From: Streptomyces zagrosensis
GTDB lineage: Bacteria > Actinomycetota > Actinomycetes > Streptomycetales > Streptomycetaceae
DNA length: 64,000 bases
Direction of reading: 5' to 3'
Assembly: GCF_014203645.1 (NCBI RefSeq)
Contig: NZ_JACHJL010000006.1
Location: 310,001 to 374,000, forward strand
Shown here: piece after piece, positions 17,259 through 28,020 of the stretch
Layout: each line of letters opens with the position of its first letter
Position numbering within the stretch: the stretch's first letter is position 1
Program-made: the position numbers and the translations under genes
Notes under the pieces: model-generated
What the model saw: only the letters and a program-made list of their open reading frames with translations
The model's database searches: none
Told to the model about the DNA's origin: nothing

Positions 17259-18470
17259 ATGGAAATCGTCATCCTTGCTGTAGTCATCGCTGTGGTCGCG
17301 CTCGGCGCGATCAGCGGGCTCGTCGTCAGCAGCCGCAAGAACAAGCGGCTGCCCCCGGCCCCGCCGAGCAGCCCGTCCGTTACCGCGCCGCCCGCCGAAC
17401 CACACGTCGGCGAGGAAGCCGAGACCCCGCGCGAGGAACCGCGCCGCACCATCGAAGAAGTGGACCTGCCGGGTGCCACCGTCACGGCGCCCGAGGCCCA
17501 AGCGCCTCTTGTGCCCGAGATCGAGGTCCCGGAGCCGAGCGCGGGCCGCCTCGTACGGCTGCGCGCCAGGCTCTCCCGTTCGCAGAACAGCCTCGGCCAG
17601 GGCCTGCTGACCCTGCTCTCCCGTGAGCACCTCGACGAGGACACCTGGGAGGAGATCGAGGACACCCTGCTAACCGCCGACGTTGGCGTCGCTCCCACAC
17701 AGGAGCTCGTCGAGCGGCTTCGCGAGCGCGTGAAGGTGCTCGGTACCCGTACGCCCGACGAACTGCGCAACCTGCTGCGTACCGAGCTCTTGCTGCTCAT
17801 CGGCACCGACAGCGATCGCACCGTGCACACCGAGAGCGGTGTGACCCCAGCCGGCCAGGACAAGCCCGGCGTCGTACTGGTCGTCGGCGTGAATGGCACC
17901 GGCAAGACCACGACCACAGGCAAGCTCGCCCGGGTACTGGTCGCTGACGGCAAGTCCGTGGTGCTCGGCGCGGCCGACACCTTCCGCGCCGCAGCCGCCG
18001 ACCAACTACAGACGTGGGGCGAGCGCGTCGGCGCCCGCACGGTGCGTGGCCCGGAGGGTGGCGACCCTGCATCGGTCGCCTTCGACGCGGTAAAGGAGGG
18101 CATCGCCGAGGGCGCCGACGTGGTGCTCATCGACACTGCCGGACGGCTGCACACCAAAACCGGCCTCATGGACGAACTGGGCAAGGTCAAGCGTGTGGTC
18201 GAGAAGCACGGCGTCGTTGACGAGGTGCTGCTGGTCCTCGACGCCACCACCGGCCAAAATGGGCTCGTCCAGGCCCGAGTGTTCGCGGAGGTCGTGAACA
18301 TCACCGGCATCGTGCTGACCAAACTCGACGGCACTGCCAAGGGCGGCATCGTCGTCGCGGTGCAGCGGGAACTGAAGGTGCCGGTCAAGCTCGTGGGCTT
18401 GGGCGAGGGCGCGGACGATCTGGCTCCGTTCGAGCCGGAGGCGTTCGTGGACGCGCTGATCGGCGACTGA
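17259..18470 (+). CDS. ftsY: Signal recognition particle receptor FtsY
   Basis: 403 residues. SRP-receptor GTPase that delivers ribosome-nascent-chain complexes to SecYEG. ATG 17259 starts an N-terminal membrane helix (I-V-I-L-A-V-V-I-A-V-V-A-L-G), typical of actinobacterial FtsY. A P/E-rich acidic linker to about residue 95 follows, then the NG domain with G1 G-V-N-G-T-G-K-T-T-T, D-T-F-R-A-A-A, G3 D-T-A-G-R and G4 T-K-L-D-G. Its partner Ffh is 10 kb downstream. A hairpin at 18488-18514 closes the unit. Confidence 0.96.
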   Translation: MEIVILAVVIAVVALGAISGLVVSSRKNKRLPPAPPSSPSVTAPPAEPHVGEEAETPREEPRRTIEEVDLPGATVTAPEAQAPLVPEIEVPEPSAGRLVRLRARLSRSQNSLGQGLLTLLSREHLDEDTWEEIEDTLLTADVGVAPTQELVERLRERVKVLGTRTPDELRNLLRTELLLLIGTDSDRTVHTESGVTPAGQDKPGVVLVVGVNGTGKTTTTGKLARVLVADGKSVVLGAADTFRAAAADQLQTWGERVGARTVRGPEGGDPASVAFDAVKEGIAEGADVVLIDTAGRLHTKTGLMDELGKVKRVVEKHGVVDEVLLVLDATTGQNGLVQARVFAEVVNITGIVLTKLDGTAKGGIVVAVQRELKVPVKLVGLGEGADDLAPFEPEAFVDALIGD

Positions 18471-19259
18471 GATTGAGAAGAGGGCCCAGGGCCGCCCCGC
18501 TCCGGGGCGGCCCTGCTGCTGTTGGGCGGAGTGGCTGCGGACGTCGTCGGGCCGTCACGGGGCGGGTTCACAGGGTGCGGTGCGTTGCGGTACGGATGCG
18601 GACGCGTGGCCTCGTAGGGCCCACGGGGCCTCGTCGGGCGGAGTGGGGCGCTGCGCTTGCCGCAGGAGGCCGTAGCCGCGACGTGGGGCTCGACACTCCG
18701 ATTGACGGGGCCGTCCTGGGTGGCTCTGTGGTCTTTGCGATGGGCTCGTGAGCCGTGGCTCCGTTCGCGGGGGGACTCCGGGGACCGCGAGGCCCCGTGC
18801 CCCGTGCCCCGTCCCCCGCGGGGCCCTGTGCGGGCTCCGTGGCTCGGCGGAGGCTCCATGGGACGGGGGTCCGTGCCCCATGGGACGGGAGCGCCTCGCG
18901 CTCCGTGCTCCGGACCCCGTGAGCCACCTCGCTGTAAAGCTCTGTGCGCCGCGTCGCTACCTCGGTGGTTGTGCCACGGGCCCAACGATGTGCGCCCTGA
19001 CCTACGAGCCTCGGGCGATCTGTTACCCAAAGTAGCCCGTGGCTTGCTTGTAGTTTCTGTCCTGCTTCCGGCTGGCTCCCGCTGGCTCGTGCGCCCTGGG
19101 GCGTACGTAAGGGCGCGGGAATCAGCGAGTGCGCTTGCTGGGCGCCTCGGAGCGCGCGCCGTGCTCCGTGTCGTTCCGTACGCTCACGGAGCCCTACGTG
19201 ACGCGTACGTAGAGACGAATCCCTCGGGGAGTGACCAACCGCCGGGGTGGGAGGCCGCT
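18471..19259. other. Large non-coding gap rich in reverse-orientation heptad-like sequence
   Basis: About 790 bp between ftsY and the convergent primase-domain gene. I find no ORF with a family motif or coding-type composition. Positions ~18745-18930 contain many degenerate GTGCCCC, GTGCTCC and GGCTCCGT units, the reverse complement of the heptad, mixed with unique sequence. It looks like a decayed heptad-repeat zone. Confidence 0.6.
18488..18514 (+). terminator. Hairpin terminator after ftsY
   Basis: Perfect 11-bp stem AGGGCCGCCCC / GGGGCGGCCCT with a 5-nt loop, 17 bp downstream of the ftsY stop. Confidence 0.88.
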
Positions 19260-19928
19260 TCACGTCCCTGAGCGATGGCAGACGTACGCGAGAGTGCCGA
19301 GGAGTAGTCGAGCGTGCGGCGGCTGATCCGCCGTGTCGAGGGTCGGCGGGCGCAGCCAGCGGACCGGTCCCAGGCCACCAAGGTCGGACGGCGGGGCTGT
19401 GATGTGTTCGCCGGCTCCTAGGCATCGCAGGTCGAGTTCGGCATCGTCCCAGCCCATGCGATAGAGCAGATGGGGAAGTTCGGCTGCGGCGCCTGGGGCG
19501 ACGAAGAACTGGGCGCGCCCGTCCGGCGTGCCGGTCACCGGGCCGAGTGGCAGCCCCATACGTTCCAGCCGGACCAGCGCGTGGCGGCCAGCTGCCTCGC
19601 CCACGTCCAGGACGTCGAACGCGCGGCCAACGGGCAGCAGTACGGTGGCTCCCGGTGCACTGGCCCATACCGCGGCGGCGTCATCGAGGGTGGACCCGGC
19701 AGGGACGGTTTTGGCGTGGGGCAGCGGATGGGCCCCGGGAGAAGGGCAGCCGGTGGTTCCGCAGGAACACTCACGAGTTCCGCCGGCGCCGCGTACCGCA
19801 CGGGCGCCGGGTGCCACATCCCACCCCCACAGACCGGTGTACTCCGCCACCGTCGTGCTTTCGGCCGCACGGCCGCGGCGCCGTGAGGCGGACCGCATGT
19901 CCCGGATGCCGCCGATCGTGAAGCCCAT
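19260..19928 (-). CDS. Bifunctional DNA primase/polymerase (Prim-Pol) N-terminal domain protein
   Basis: 222 residues. A short Prim-Pol-like domain protein conserved beside nsdA in streptomycetes. Visible features are W-G-W-D-V-A-P-G-A-R, a C-x-C-x4-C-x5-H motif (C-S-C-G-T-T-G-C-P-S-P-G-A-H), and a later G-E-H-I-T-A-P-P-S. ATG 19928 has a strong GGAGGGAG on the minus strand; open frame upstream to 20126 lacks support. The catalytic acidic residues of active Prim-Pol enzymes are not obvious, so activity is uncertain. Divergent from nsdA. Confidence 0.75.
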   Translation of the reverse strand: MGFTIGGIRDMRSASRRRGRAAESTTVAEYTGLWGWDVAPGARAVRGAGGTRECSCGTTGCPSPGAHPLPHAKTVPAGSTLDDAAAVWASAPGATVLLPVGRAFDVLDVGEAAGRHALVRLERMGLPLGPVTGTPDGRAQFFVAPGAAAELPHLLYRMGWDDAELDLRCLGAGEHITAPPSDLGGLGPVRWLRPPTLDTADQPPHARLLLGTLAYVCHRSGT

Positions 19929-20489
19929 GCTCCCTCCAACGGGTTGCGCTCTTCGATGGTTACGAGTTGGAGTTCCGCCATAACCCCCTGTGCCCATCAG
20001 TGGCGAGGCGGCGCTCTGTCGTGGGTCGGGTGGCGTGATTCCGAACGCGCGCCCCACGACGCATCGCTGCGCCTCCTGGGGGCGGTCCGTGTCAAGTGAA
20101 TCGTGGGGAACGGAGGGGGAGTTCATTCAAAGGGGTGGCGAATGGTGGCGTTTCTCTGAGGCGCCTCGCTGGGTCCGTGATCGTAGGATTACCGTCGGTA
20201 CACGTGAGTCGGAACCGTGCCTGTCCCTCGGGTGTGTCGGATCGATCTCGTGAGCCCTCAAACTGTCTGTTAAATACGCAGAGTTGGCGGCCACGGTGAT
20301 GCGTGGTGGTCGTTGGCCGTGGTGCCTGGAGCTCGAACGGCACTCCCTGTATCGACCACCCGGAGGCGGAGGCGGAGGCGACGCGGAAGGCGGTCGCCCA
20401 TGGCTGGTGCGGACGGTAGTGCCGCGGCGACGATCGAGCCGTCGCGGTGGAGCGAGTGGTGAAGTGACTCTCGAAGTGGGGGCGTTCCA
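19929..20489. other. Divergent regulatory region upstream of nsdA
   Basis: 561 bp between the minus-strand primase-domain gene and nsdA. No credible gene. It is long enough to hold the promoters of both divergent genes; nsdA's leader ends in GTGGGGGCG upstream of GTG 20490. I could not fix promoter hexamers. Confidence 0.5.
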
Positions 20490-21992
20490 GTGGGCGACAA
20501 CGGCGGAAGTGTTGAAAAGCGCCCCAATGAGCAGTTGGGTTCCTGGTTTTTCCGTAGTGGTTGGTCCAAAGGCGAACTGGCCCGGCAGGTGAACCGCAGG
20601 GCGCGCCTACTCGGCGCGCACCACATCAGCACCGATACGTCACGGGTGCGCCGTTGGCTTGATGGCGAGCAGCCGCGGGAACCTATTCCGCGCATCCTCT
20701 CCGAGCTCTTCTCCGAGCGGTTCGGGTGCGTGGTGAGTGTGGAGGATCTGGGCCTACGAACACATCACCAGGCGCCGTCCGTCTCCGGTGTGGATCTGCC
20801 CTGGACCGGCCCCCAAACGGTGGCGCTGATCAGCGAGTTTTCCCGGAGTGACTTGATGCTCGCGCGGCGCGGCTTCCTTGGCACATCGCTTGCTCTGGCT
20901 GCCGGGCCCTCCCTGGTCGAGCCTATGCAGCGCTGGTTGGTGCCTGCCCCGGGGGGCGCTGCGGCCGAGGGCCTGACCGATGGCCTGCGGCCGGAGCGCC
21001 CGCGCCGTGCGCGTCTTTCGGGCCCGGAGTTGGACATGCTGGAGTCCACCACGAGGATGTTTCGCCAGTGGGATGCTCAGTGCGGCGGTGGGTTACGTCG
21101 CAAGGCGGTCGTAGGGCAATTGCACGAGGTGACGGACCTGCTCCAGGAGCCGCAGCCGCAGGCCATCTCGAAGCGACTGTTCCGGGCCGCGGCCGAACTC
21201 GCCGAGCTCGCCGGTTGGATGAGCTACGACATTGGTTTGCAGCCGACGGCACAGAAGTATTTCGTGTTGGCGCTGCACGCCGCCAAAGAGGCCGGAGACC
21301 GCTCGCTGGGTTCTTACGTACTCTCTGGCATGAGCCGCCAAATGATTCACCTCAAGCGCCCGGAGGACGCACTGGAGTTGATCCACCTTGCGCAGTACGG
21401 CGGTCGGGAATCGGCCACCGCGCGGACGCAGGCGATGTTGTATTCCATGGAGGCGCGGGCTTACGCGAACATGGGTCAGCCCCACAAGTGTCACCGGGCT
21501 GTCAAAACAGCCGAAGATACTTTCGCCGACTCCGAGCCAGGTGACGGCGACCCGGACTGGATTCGGTTCTTCTCTGAGGCCGAGTTGCACGCCGAAAACG
21601 CACACTCTTACCGTGACCTCGCCTATGTTGCCGGGCGCAGTCCCACCTACGCGCACTTGGCTCAGCCCTCGATGCTCAAGGCAGTCGAAATGTTCGGCCA
21701 GGAGATCGACGGAGAAACGGGCGGTGGCCACCAGCGTTCCTACGCGTTGAACCTGATTGGTATGGCCACCATCCATTTGCTCCAGCGCGAGCCGGTGCAG
21801 TGCACCGTCCTCGCCCAACAGGCGTTACGCGCCGCCCAGACAGTGTGCTCCGAACGGGTCAACAATCGGTTGCGCAAGACTGTGGACAGCGCTGTACGTG
21901 AGTACGGACATGTAGCCGAGGTATCTCAACTCGCCGATGAACTCGCTCACCATCTGCCGGACTCGGTAGAGGCCAAACACGTGGCGGTCTGA
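20490..21992 (+). CDS. nsdA: NsdA-type negative regulator of differentiation (TPR-like)
   Basis: 500 residues. Matches the streptomycete NsdA family; disruption in S. coelicolor increases actinorhodin and sporulation. The N-terminal ~90 residues resemble an HTH-type DNA-binding segment (S-G-W-S-K-G-E-L-A-R-Q-V-N ... T-S-R-V-R-R-W-L-D-G-E-Q-P). A hydrophobic stretch R-R-G-F-L-G-T-S-L-A-L-A-A-G lies near residue 129, and the C-terminal ~300 residues are alanine-rich TPR-like helices. GTG 20490 is the start. Two TTA codons (21093-21095 and 21825-21827) make translation potentially dependent on the bldA leucyl-tRNA. Confidence 0.88.
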   Translation: MGDNGGSVEKRPNEQLGSWFFRSGWSKGELARQVNRRARLLGAHHISTDTSRVRRWLDGEQPREPIPRILSELFSERFGCVVSVEDLGLRTHHQAPSVSGVDLPWTGPQTVALISEFSRSDLMLARRGFLGTSLALAAGPSLVEPMQRWLVPAPGGAAAEGLTDGLRPERPRRARLSGPELDMLESTTRMFRQWDAQCGGGLRRKAVVGQLHEVTDLLQEPQPQAISKRLFRAAAELAELAGWMSYDIGLQPTAQKYFVLALHAAKEAGDRSLGSYVLSGMSRQMIHLKRPEDALELIHLAQYGGRESATARTQAMLYSMEARAYANMGQPHKCHRAVKTAEDTFADSEPGDGDPDWIRFFSEAELHAENAHSYRDLAYVAGRSPTYAHLAQPSMLKAVEMFGQEIDGETGGGHQRSYALNLIGMATIHLLQREPVQCTVLAQQALRAAQTVCSERVNNRLRKTVDSAVREYGHVAEVSQLADELAHHLPDSVEAKHVAV

Positions 21993-22013
21993 CGCGGTCC
22001 GGCGTTCGATACC

Positions 22014-22069
22014 GCAGCCCCGCAGCCCCGCAGCCCCGCAGCCCCGCAGCCCCGCAGCCCTGCAGCCCA
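22014..22069 (+). repeat. Octamer tandem array (GCAGCCCC, 7 copies)
   Basis: Seven consecutive 8-bp units: five GCAGCCCC, then GCAGCCCT and GCAGCCCA. Starts 21 bp after the nsdA stop. Unlike the heptad family it is C-rich on the + strand and has period 8. Confidence 0.95.
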
Positions 22070-22204
22070 CGCGCTGAGCTGCTGACCCCGTAGTGGCCAG
22101 TACCGATCTCACGTGGCCGTGTGCGGGTTACGTACTGCCTCGGACCGGTCACACCGGCTTTCCGAGCGAAGCCTCGTACAGCCCCGCATGGGTCTACGGG
22201 GCGC

Positions 22205-22260
22205 GGAGCGCGGAGCGCGGAGCACGGAGCACGGAGCACGGAGCACGGAGCACGGGGTGT
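22205..22260 (+). repeat. Heptad tandem array A2
   Basis: Two GGAGCGC units (22205-22218), five GGAGCAC units (22219-22253) and a degenerate GGGGTGT (22254-22260). G-rich strand is +, as in the other arrays. It is preceded by GTCTACGG, close to the CTCTACGG that precedes array A6. Confidence 0.95.
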
Positions 22261-22509
22261 GCGGGAGCATGTGTGCAAGGCGCGGAACCATGGGCGCGGG
22301 GGACGGGGAGAGTACCGGGCGCCCGGCGTCGGCCACTGGAGTTCATTCGCACGTAACATCGCCGCGCTCATCGTCACCACGGCGAAACATCGTGCGGCAT
22401 TGGCTGAAACCGTGCTGCGCCAGCCTTGTAGTCATAGCGGCCCACTCGGCCCGCACTCGCTTGAAACCGCCTTGCCCGCACGGGCCGCCGTGACGAGGGG
22501 ACGTCCACA

Positions 22510-24149
<1,640 letters not shown>

Positions 24150-24155
24150 GCATCT

Positions 24156-24190
24156 GGGGCACGGAGCACGGAGCACGGAGCACGGGGCGG
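24156..24190 (+). repeat. Heptad array A3 splitting glnK from glnD
   Basis: GGGGCAC (24156-24162), three GGAGCAC (24163-24183) and GGGGCGG, beginning 7 bp after the glnK stop. Immediately downstream a ~17-bp CCCTCGTGTGGAC-type sequence is repeated in direct orientation (24199-24233). The glnK-glnD distance is thereby enlarged to about 220 bp. Confidence 0.92.
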
Positions 24191-24367
24191 CGGCGGGGCC
24201 CTCGTGTGGACCGGGTCCCTCGTGTGGACGGTGCCACGGGGCCGAAACGCTGCCCGGGAGCTAGAAATCGATCTACACACCTGGCGCAGTGACCACAGGC
24301 TGACGAGTTGACGAGCGGCAACACCCGCCGCTGTCTCTCCGGTGCCAAGCCCGAAAGGGAGCCCGAG

Positions 24368-27300
24368 TTGACGGACCGCGTCGAGAACCAGAACACGGAC
24401 CAACCAGTGACAGCCGAGCGGAGCTCCAGTGGCTACGCGGCGGCTCGGCTACGGCTCCTCCAGGAGGACCCGCGGCCCGGGCCGCCACGCCGGGCACGGC
24501 TGGCCGAGCTCACGGATGCTTGGCTGGCCACCCTCCTCGCATGCGGAGTGCGCGCGGCAGGCCTGTCGCCAGCGGAATCCGCCCCTCAGCGACCGGACAC
24601 CGTCGAGCGGGGCGGGGAGCAGGGGAGCGGGAGACTGGATGAGACGCGGCCGGCCGCGTCCCGGGGCGAGAGCCACGGGGCACGGGGCACGGGGCGGGGC
24701 GCCTTTGACGCGATACAAGGGAACGCGGGGCCCGGCGACGAGGCACGCGGCAGGACGTGGCCACACGGAGCACGGGGCGCGGAGCCGTGGGGCACGGTGC
24801 ACGGTGCAGAAGGTGTCGGCCCGTACGGGGCGCGGGGTACAAAGGGGCACGGGGCCGACGCAGCGGGCCCGCGAGCCTCTGATGCCACCAGGCTCAGCGC
24901 CTCCCTGGGGCGCGGAGAGCCCGCCTCGCACGCCGCTGCCCTCCCGGAAGTGATGGTGGGTGAGTGGACGGGGCCCGGGGCAGGAAGCGCGACGACGGAG
25001 CACGGAGCCCGGGGCGTGAGGAAGGAGCACGGAGCCCGGGGCGTGAGGAAGGAGCACGGAGCGAAACGTACGGGGCACGGAGCCTGGGGCGCGGGGGCCG
25101 GGGCGGGCAGTGCTCAGCCGCCCGATCGCCGCCCTGCCGCTGCCGACTGTTCTGCCGCTCCTGACCCGTTGGCCGCGCCTTTCGGGCTCGCACTGCATGG
25201 CGTTGCGTCCTTGGCCGGGGTGCCATGGATCGCCGTGCGTGGCGTGGCGCTCGTCGCGGTGGGTGGCTACGGACGGGGTGAACTTTCCCCGCGCAGCGAT
25301 GTGGACGTCCTGCTGCTGCACGACGGCTCCGTCGATGCGTCGGCCCTCGCCGTGCTCGCCGAGCAGATGTGGTACCCGATCTGGGACATGGGCCTTGCCC
25401 TCGACCACTCGGTGCGCAGCCTTTCGGAGGCACGCGAGGCGGCGGCGGAAAACCTCAAGGTGCAGATGGGGCTGCTGGATGCGCGACACGTCGCGGGCGA
25501 CGCCGACCTGACGGCGCGGCTACGGACCGCCGCACTCGCGGATTGGCGTGCCAAGGCACCGCAACGACTGCCCGAGCTCCGCGAACTGTGCCAAGAACGG
25601 GCACAGCGACACGGCGAGCTGAGGTTCCTGCTGGAGCCGGACCTGAAAGAGGCACGGGGCGGCCTACGTGACGTCACCGTGCTACGCGCCATCGCTACGT
25701 CCTGGCTGGCGGATGCCCCGCGCGAGGGCCTAGAGGAGGCGCGTAACAAACTGCTCGACGCGCGCGACGTCCTGCATCTGGTCACCGGCCGAGCCACCGA
25801 CCGACTCGCCCTGCAGGAACAGGACTTGGTGGCATCCGGCGTCGGCCTCCTGGACGCGGACGCTCTGCTGCGTCAGGTGTACGAATCGGCGCGCACCATC
25901 TCGTACGCCGTTGACATCGCCTGGCGCGAGGTCGGCCGGGTGCTTCGAGCCCGCACATCCAGGCCTCGGCTACGCGGACCACTCGGCGCCCGCACGGGGC
26001 GCGCAGGGACGGGGCACGGGGCCCGTCCTGCGGGCGGTGAACGCACACCACTCGCGGAGGGCGTGGTCGAGCACGAGGGTGAGGCGGTACTGGCCCGCAG
26101 CGCACGTCCTGACCGCGATCCCGTTCTGCCGCTACGGGCCGCCGCAGCGGCGGCCCAGGCCGGACTACCACTGGCGCCACACACTGTGCGCCGCTTGGCC
26201 GCTGCCCGGCCGCTGTCCGTCCCGTGGCCGCCCGACGCGCGTGAGCAGTTTGTGACACTGCTTGGCGCAGGCCACGCCATGGTGCAGGTGTGGGAGGCGC
26301 TGGAGACCGAAGGACTGATCACTCAACTATTGCCGGATTGGGAGCGGGTACGGTGCCGCCCGCAACGCAATCCCGTGCACCGTTGGACGGTGGACCGGCA
26401 TCTGGTCGAGACCGCGGTACACGCCGGCGCGCTCAGCCGCCGCGTCGGCCGCCCCGACCTGCTACTGGTCGCCGCGCTGGTACACGACATCGGCAAGGGC
26501 TGGCCCGGCGATCATTCGATTACGGGCGAAACCATCACCCGCGATGTGGCGGCCAGGCTCGGCTTTGACACGCACGATGCCGCCATCCTGGCCACGCTCG
26601 TACGCCACCACCTGTTGCTCATCGACACGGCCACTCGCCGCGACCTCGATGACCCGGCCACCGTACGGTCCGTGGCGGCCATCGTCGGCAGCCCCGGCAC
26701 ACTGGAACTGTTGCACGCCCTTACTGAGGCCGATGCGCTTGCCACCGGTCCTGCCGCATGGAGCACCTGGCGCGCCTCGTTGGTGGCCGCCCTGGTGAAG
26801 CGGGTCAGGGCGCAGCTAAGTGGGGAGTCGATAGCGGAGTGCGCCGCTGCTTCGGAACCAACCGCCGAGCAGGAACGGTTCGCGATCGAAGCCTGGCGCA
26901 CCGGTGAACCGGTGGTCATCCTGCACGCCCGCACGGAGCCGTACACGGTCGGTACGGGGCGGCTTCAGGCCGGCGCGGCGTGGACGGCCGGTGGCCCGGC
27001 CGCGGAGACACAGTCCGCGCTGCGAGAACCGGTGGGGCTGCCGGAACCCGTGGGCGTCGAACTGCTCATAGCCGTACCTGACCAGTCGGGTGTGCTAGCC
27101 GTCACCGCTGGAGTGCTCGCTACCCATCGGTTGACCGTACGATCCGCCGAATTGCGCGCCGTGGAGTTGCCTGGAGGCATTCTCGCGCCAGGCATGCCAG
27201 GGGCAGGGCTTGATACGTCGGGCGACGCACGGGGCACTGAATCGGCCATGACGCACATGACGGAGCAGGCGCTCAGCGCTTGCCCACCGTCCCGCCCGTC

Positions 27301-27811
27301 CGCGAGCAGATGGCGACGGGGCGGCGGGCAGGCGGATCGGAAGTGCGTCGCCGACCGCACAACGGGTCTTGACCCGCAGCCGGGCACCGTGTTGCTGCTG
27401 AACTGGCGAGTGGCAGCCGAGTACGGCTCGCTCCCGCAGCCCGCGCGGCTGCGGAACGACCTGATCCGCGCCTTGGCGGGCGCGCTGGACATCTCCGCCA
27501 GGCTCGCGGAGCGTGAGAACGCCCGCCCCCACCGTCGCGGTGTGCACCCCCCGCCGCCGCGGGCCACCGTCGCACCGAATAGCTCAGAGCATGCGACGGT
27601 GATCGAGGTACGGGCCCAGGACACCCCCGGCCTGCTGTACCGCATCGGCCGCGCGCTGGAAGACGCGAGGGTAGCCGTGCGTAGCGCGCACATCAGCACG
27701 CTCGGAGCCAACGCGGTGGACGCCTTCTACATCACTGACCTCACCGGCGCCCCGCTGCCGGAGCCCCGCGCCGTGGAGGTGGCAAGGGCGCTGGAAGACG
27801 CACTGCGCTGA
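24368..27811 (+). CDS. glnD: PII nucleotidyltransferase GlnD with large heptad-derived insertions
   Basis: 1147 residues, against ~830 in other streptomycetes. The bifunctional enzyme modifies and demodifies GlnK. Core parts are present: nucleotidyltransferase motif G-G-Y-G-R-G-E-L-S-P-R-S-D (residues ~299-311), HD motif L-V-H-D-I-G-K-G (~residue 704) and two C-terminal ACT domains. Extra sequence occurs at three sites: about residues 70-255 before the catalytic motif (G-H-G-A-R, E-H-G-A-R-G-V-R-K units), about 527-560, and about 935-1000 inside the first ACT region. All three separate conserved blocks and keep the frame. TTG 24368 has GGGAG upstream; TTG 24308 is a weaker alternative. Whether the insertions are tolerated is unknown. 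Confidence 0.9.
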   Translation: MTDRVENQNTDQPVTAERSSSGYAAARLRLLQEDPRPGPPRRARLAELTDAWLATLLACGVRAAGLSPAESAPQRPDTVERGGEQGSGRLDETRPAASRGESHGARGTGRGAFDAIQGNAGPGDEARGRTWPHGARGAEPWGTVHGAEGVGPYGARGTKGHGADAAGPRASDATRLSASLGRGEPASHAAALPEVMVGEWTGPGAGSATTEHGARGVRKEHGARGVRKEHGAKRTGHGAWGAGAGAGSAQPPDRRPAAADCSAAPDPLAAPFGLALHGVASLAGVPWIAVRGVALVAVGGYGRGELSPRSDVDVLLLHDGSVDASALAVLAEQMWYPIWDMGLALDHSVRSLSEAREAAAENLKVQMGLLDARHVAGDADLTARLRTAALADWRAKAPQRLPELRELCQERAQRHGELRFLLEPDLKEARGGLRDVTVLRAIATSWLADAPREGLEEARNKLLDARDVLHLVTGRATDRLALQEQDLVASGVGLLDADALLRQVYESARTISYAVDIAWREVGRVLRARTSRPRLRGPLGARTGRAGTGHGARPAGGERTPLAEGVVEHEGEAVLARSARPDRDPVLPLRAAAAAAQAGLPLAPHTVRRLAAARPLSVPWPPDAREQFVTLLGAGHAMVQVWEALETEGLITQLLPDWERVRCRPQRNPVHRWTVDRHLVETAVHAGALSRRVGRPDLLLVAALVHDIGKGWPGDHSITGETITRDVAARLGFDTHDAAILATLVRHHLLLIDTATRRDLDDPATVRSVAAIVGSPGTLELLHALTEADALATGPAAWSTWRASLVAALVKRVRAQLSGESIAECAAASEPTAEQERFAIEAWRTGEPVVILHARTEPYTVGTGRLQAGAAWTAGGPAAETQSALREPVGLPEPVGVELLIAVPDQSGVLAVTAGVLATHRLTVRSAELRAVELPGGILAPGMPGAGLDTSGDARGTESAMTHMTEQALSACPPSRPSASRWRRGGGQADRKCVADRTTGLDPQPGTVLLLNWRVAAEYGSLPQPARLRNDLIRALAGALDISARLAERENARPHRRGVHPPPPRATVAPNSSEHATVIEVRAQDTPGLLYRIGRALEDARVAVRSAHISTLGANAVDAFYITDLTGAPLPEPRAVEVARALEDALR
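24660..25100 (+). repeat. Heptad-derived low-complexity block within glnD, including a 27-bp tandem repeat
   Basis: Imperfect GGGGCAC/GGAGCAC units throughout. From 24997 a 27-bp unit (GGAGCAC, GGAGCCC, GGGGCGT, GAGGAA) occurs at 24997, 25024 and partially at 25051, encoding E-H-G-A-R-G-V-R-K twice. The block is in frame with glnD. Confidence 0.9.
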
Positions 27812-27880
27812 GACCCCGATCGCCGCTTAAGGGGCGGCGGAGCACTGGCGACGGAGGGGGCAGGTGGTACACGTGCTGTC

Positions 27881-27957
27881 GGAGCACGGAGCACGGAGCA
27901 CGGAGCACGGAGCACGGAGCACGGAGCACGGAGCACGGAGCACGGAGCACGGAGCCA
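27881..27957 (+). repeat. Heptad tandem array A4 (10 perfect GGAGCAC units)
   Basis: Ten perfect units 27881-27950 then GGAGCCA (27951-27957). It is preceded by CTGTC, exactly as array A1 is. Confidence 0.97.
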
Positions 27958-28020
27958 AGCGTGCCGCGGAACCCACGGGGCACGGAGCACGGAGCCAAGC
28001 GTGCCGCGGAACCCACGGGG
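27941..28020 (+). repeat. Perfect 40-bp tandem duplication at the end of array A4
   Basis: Positions 27941-27980 and 27981-28020 are identical. The unit carries two heptads and the unique string GCCAAGCGTGCCGCGGAACC. The lack of any mismatch indicates a recent event. Confidence 0.96.

Larger units (their letters stand above)
21993..22509. other. nsdA-amt intergenic region with two different short tandem repeats
   Basis: 517 bp. Contains a GCAGCCCC octamer array (22014-22069) and the heptad array A2 (22205-22260). No supported gene. The region from ~22340 to 22509 is less repetitive and probably contains the nitrogen-responsive amt promoter, but I could not identify a GlnR box with confidence. 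Confidence 0.6.
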
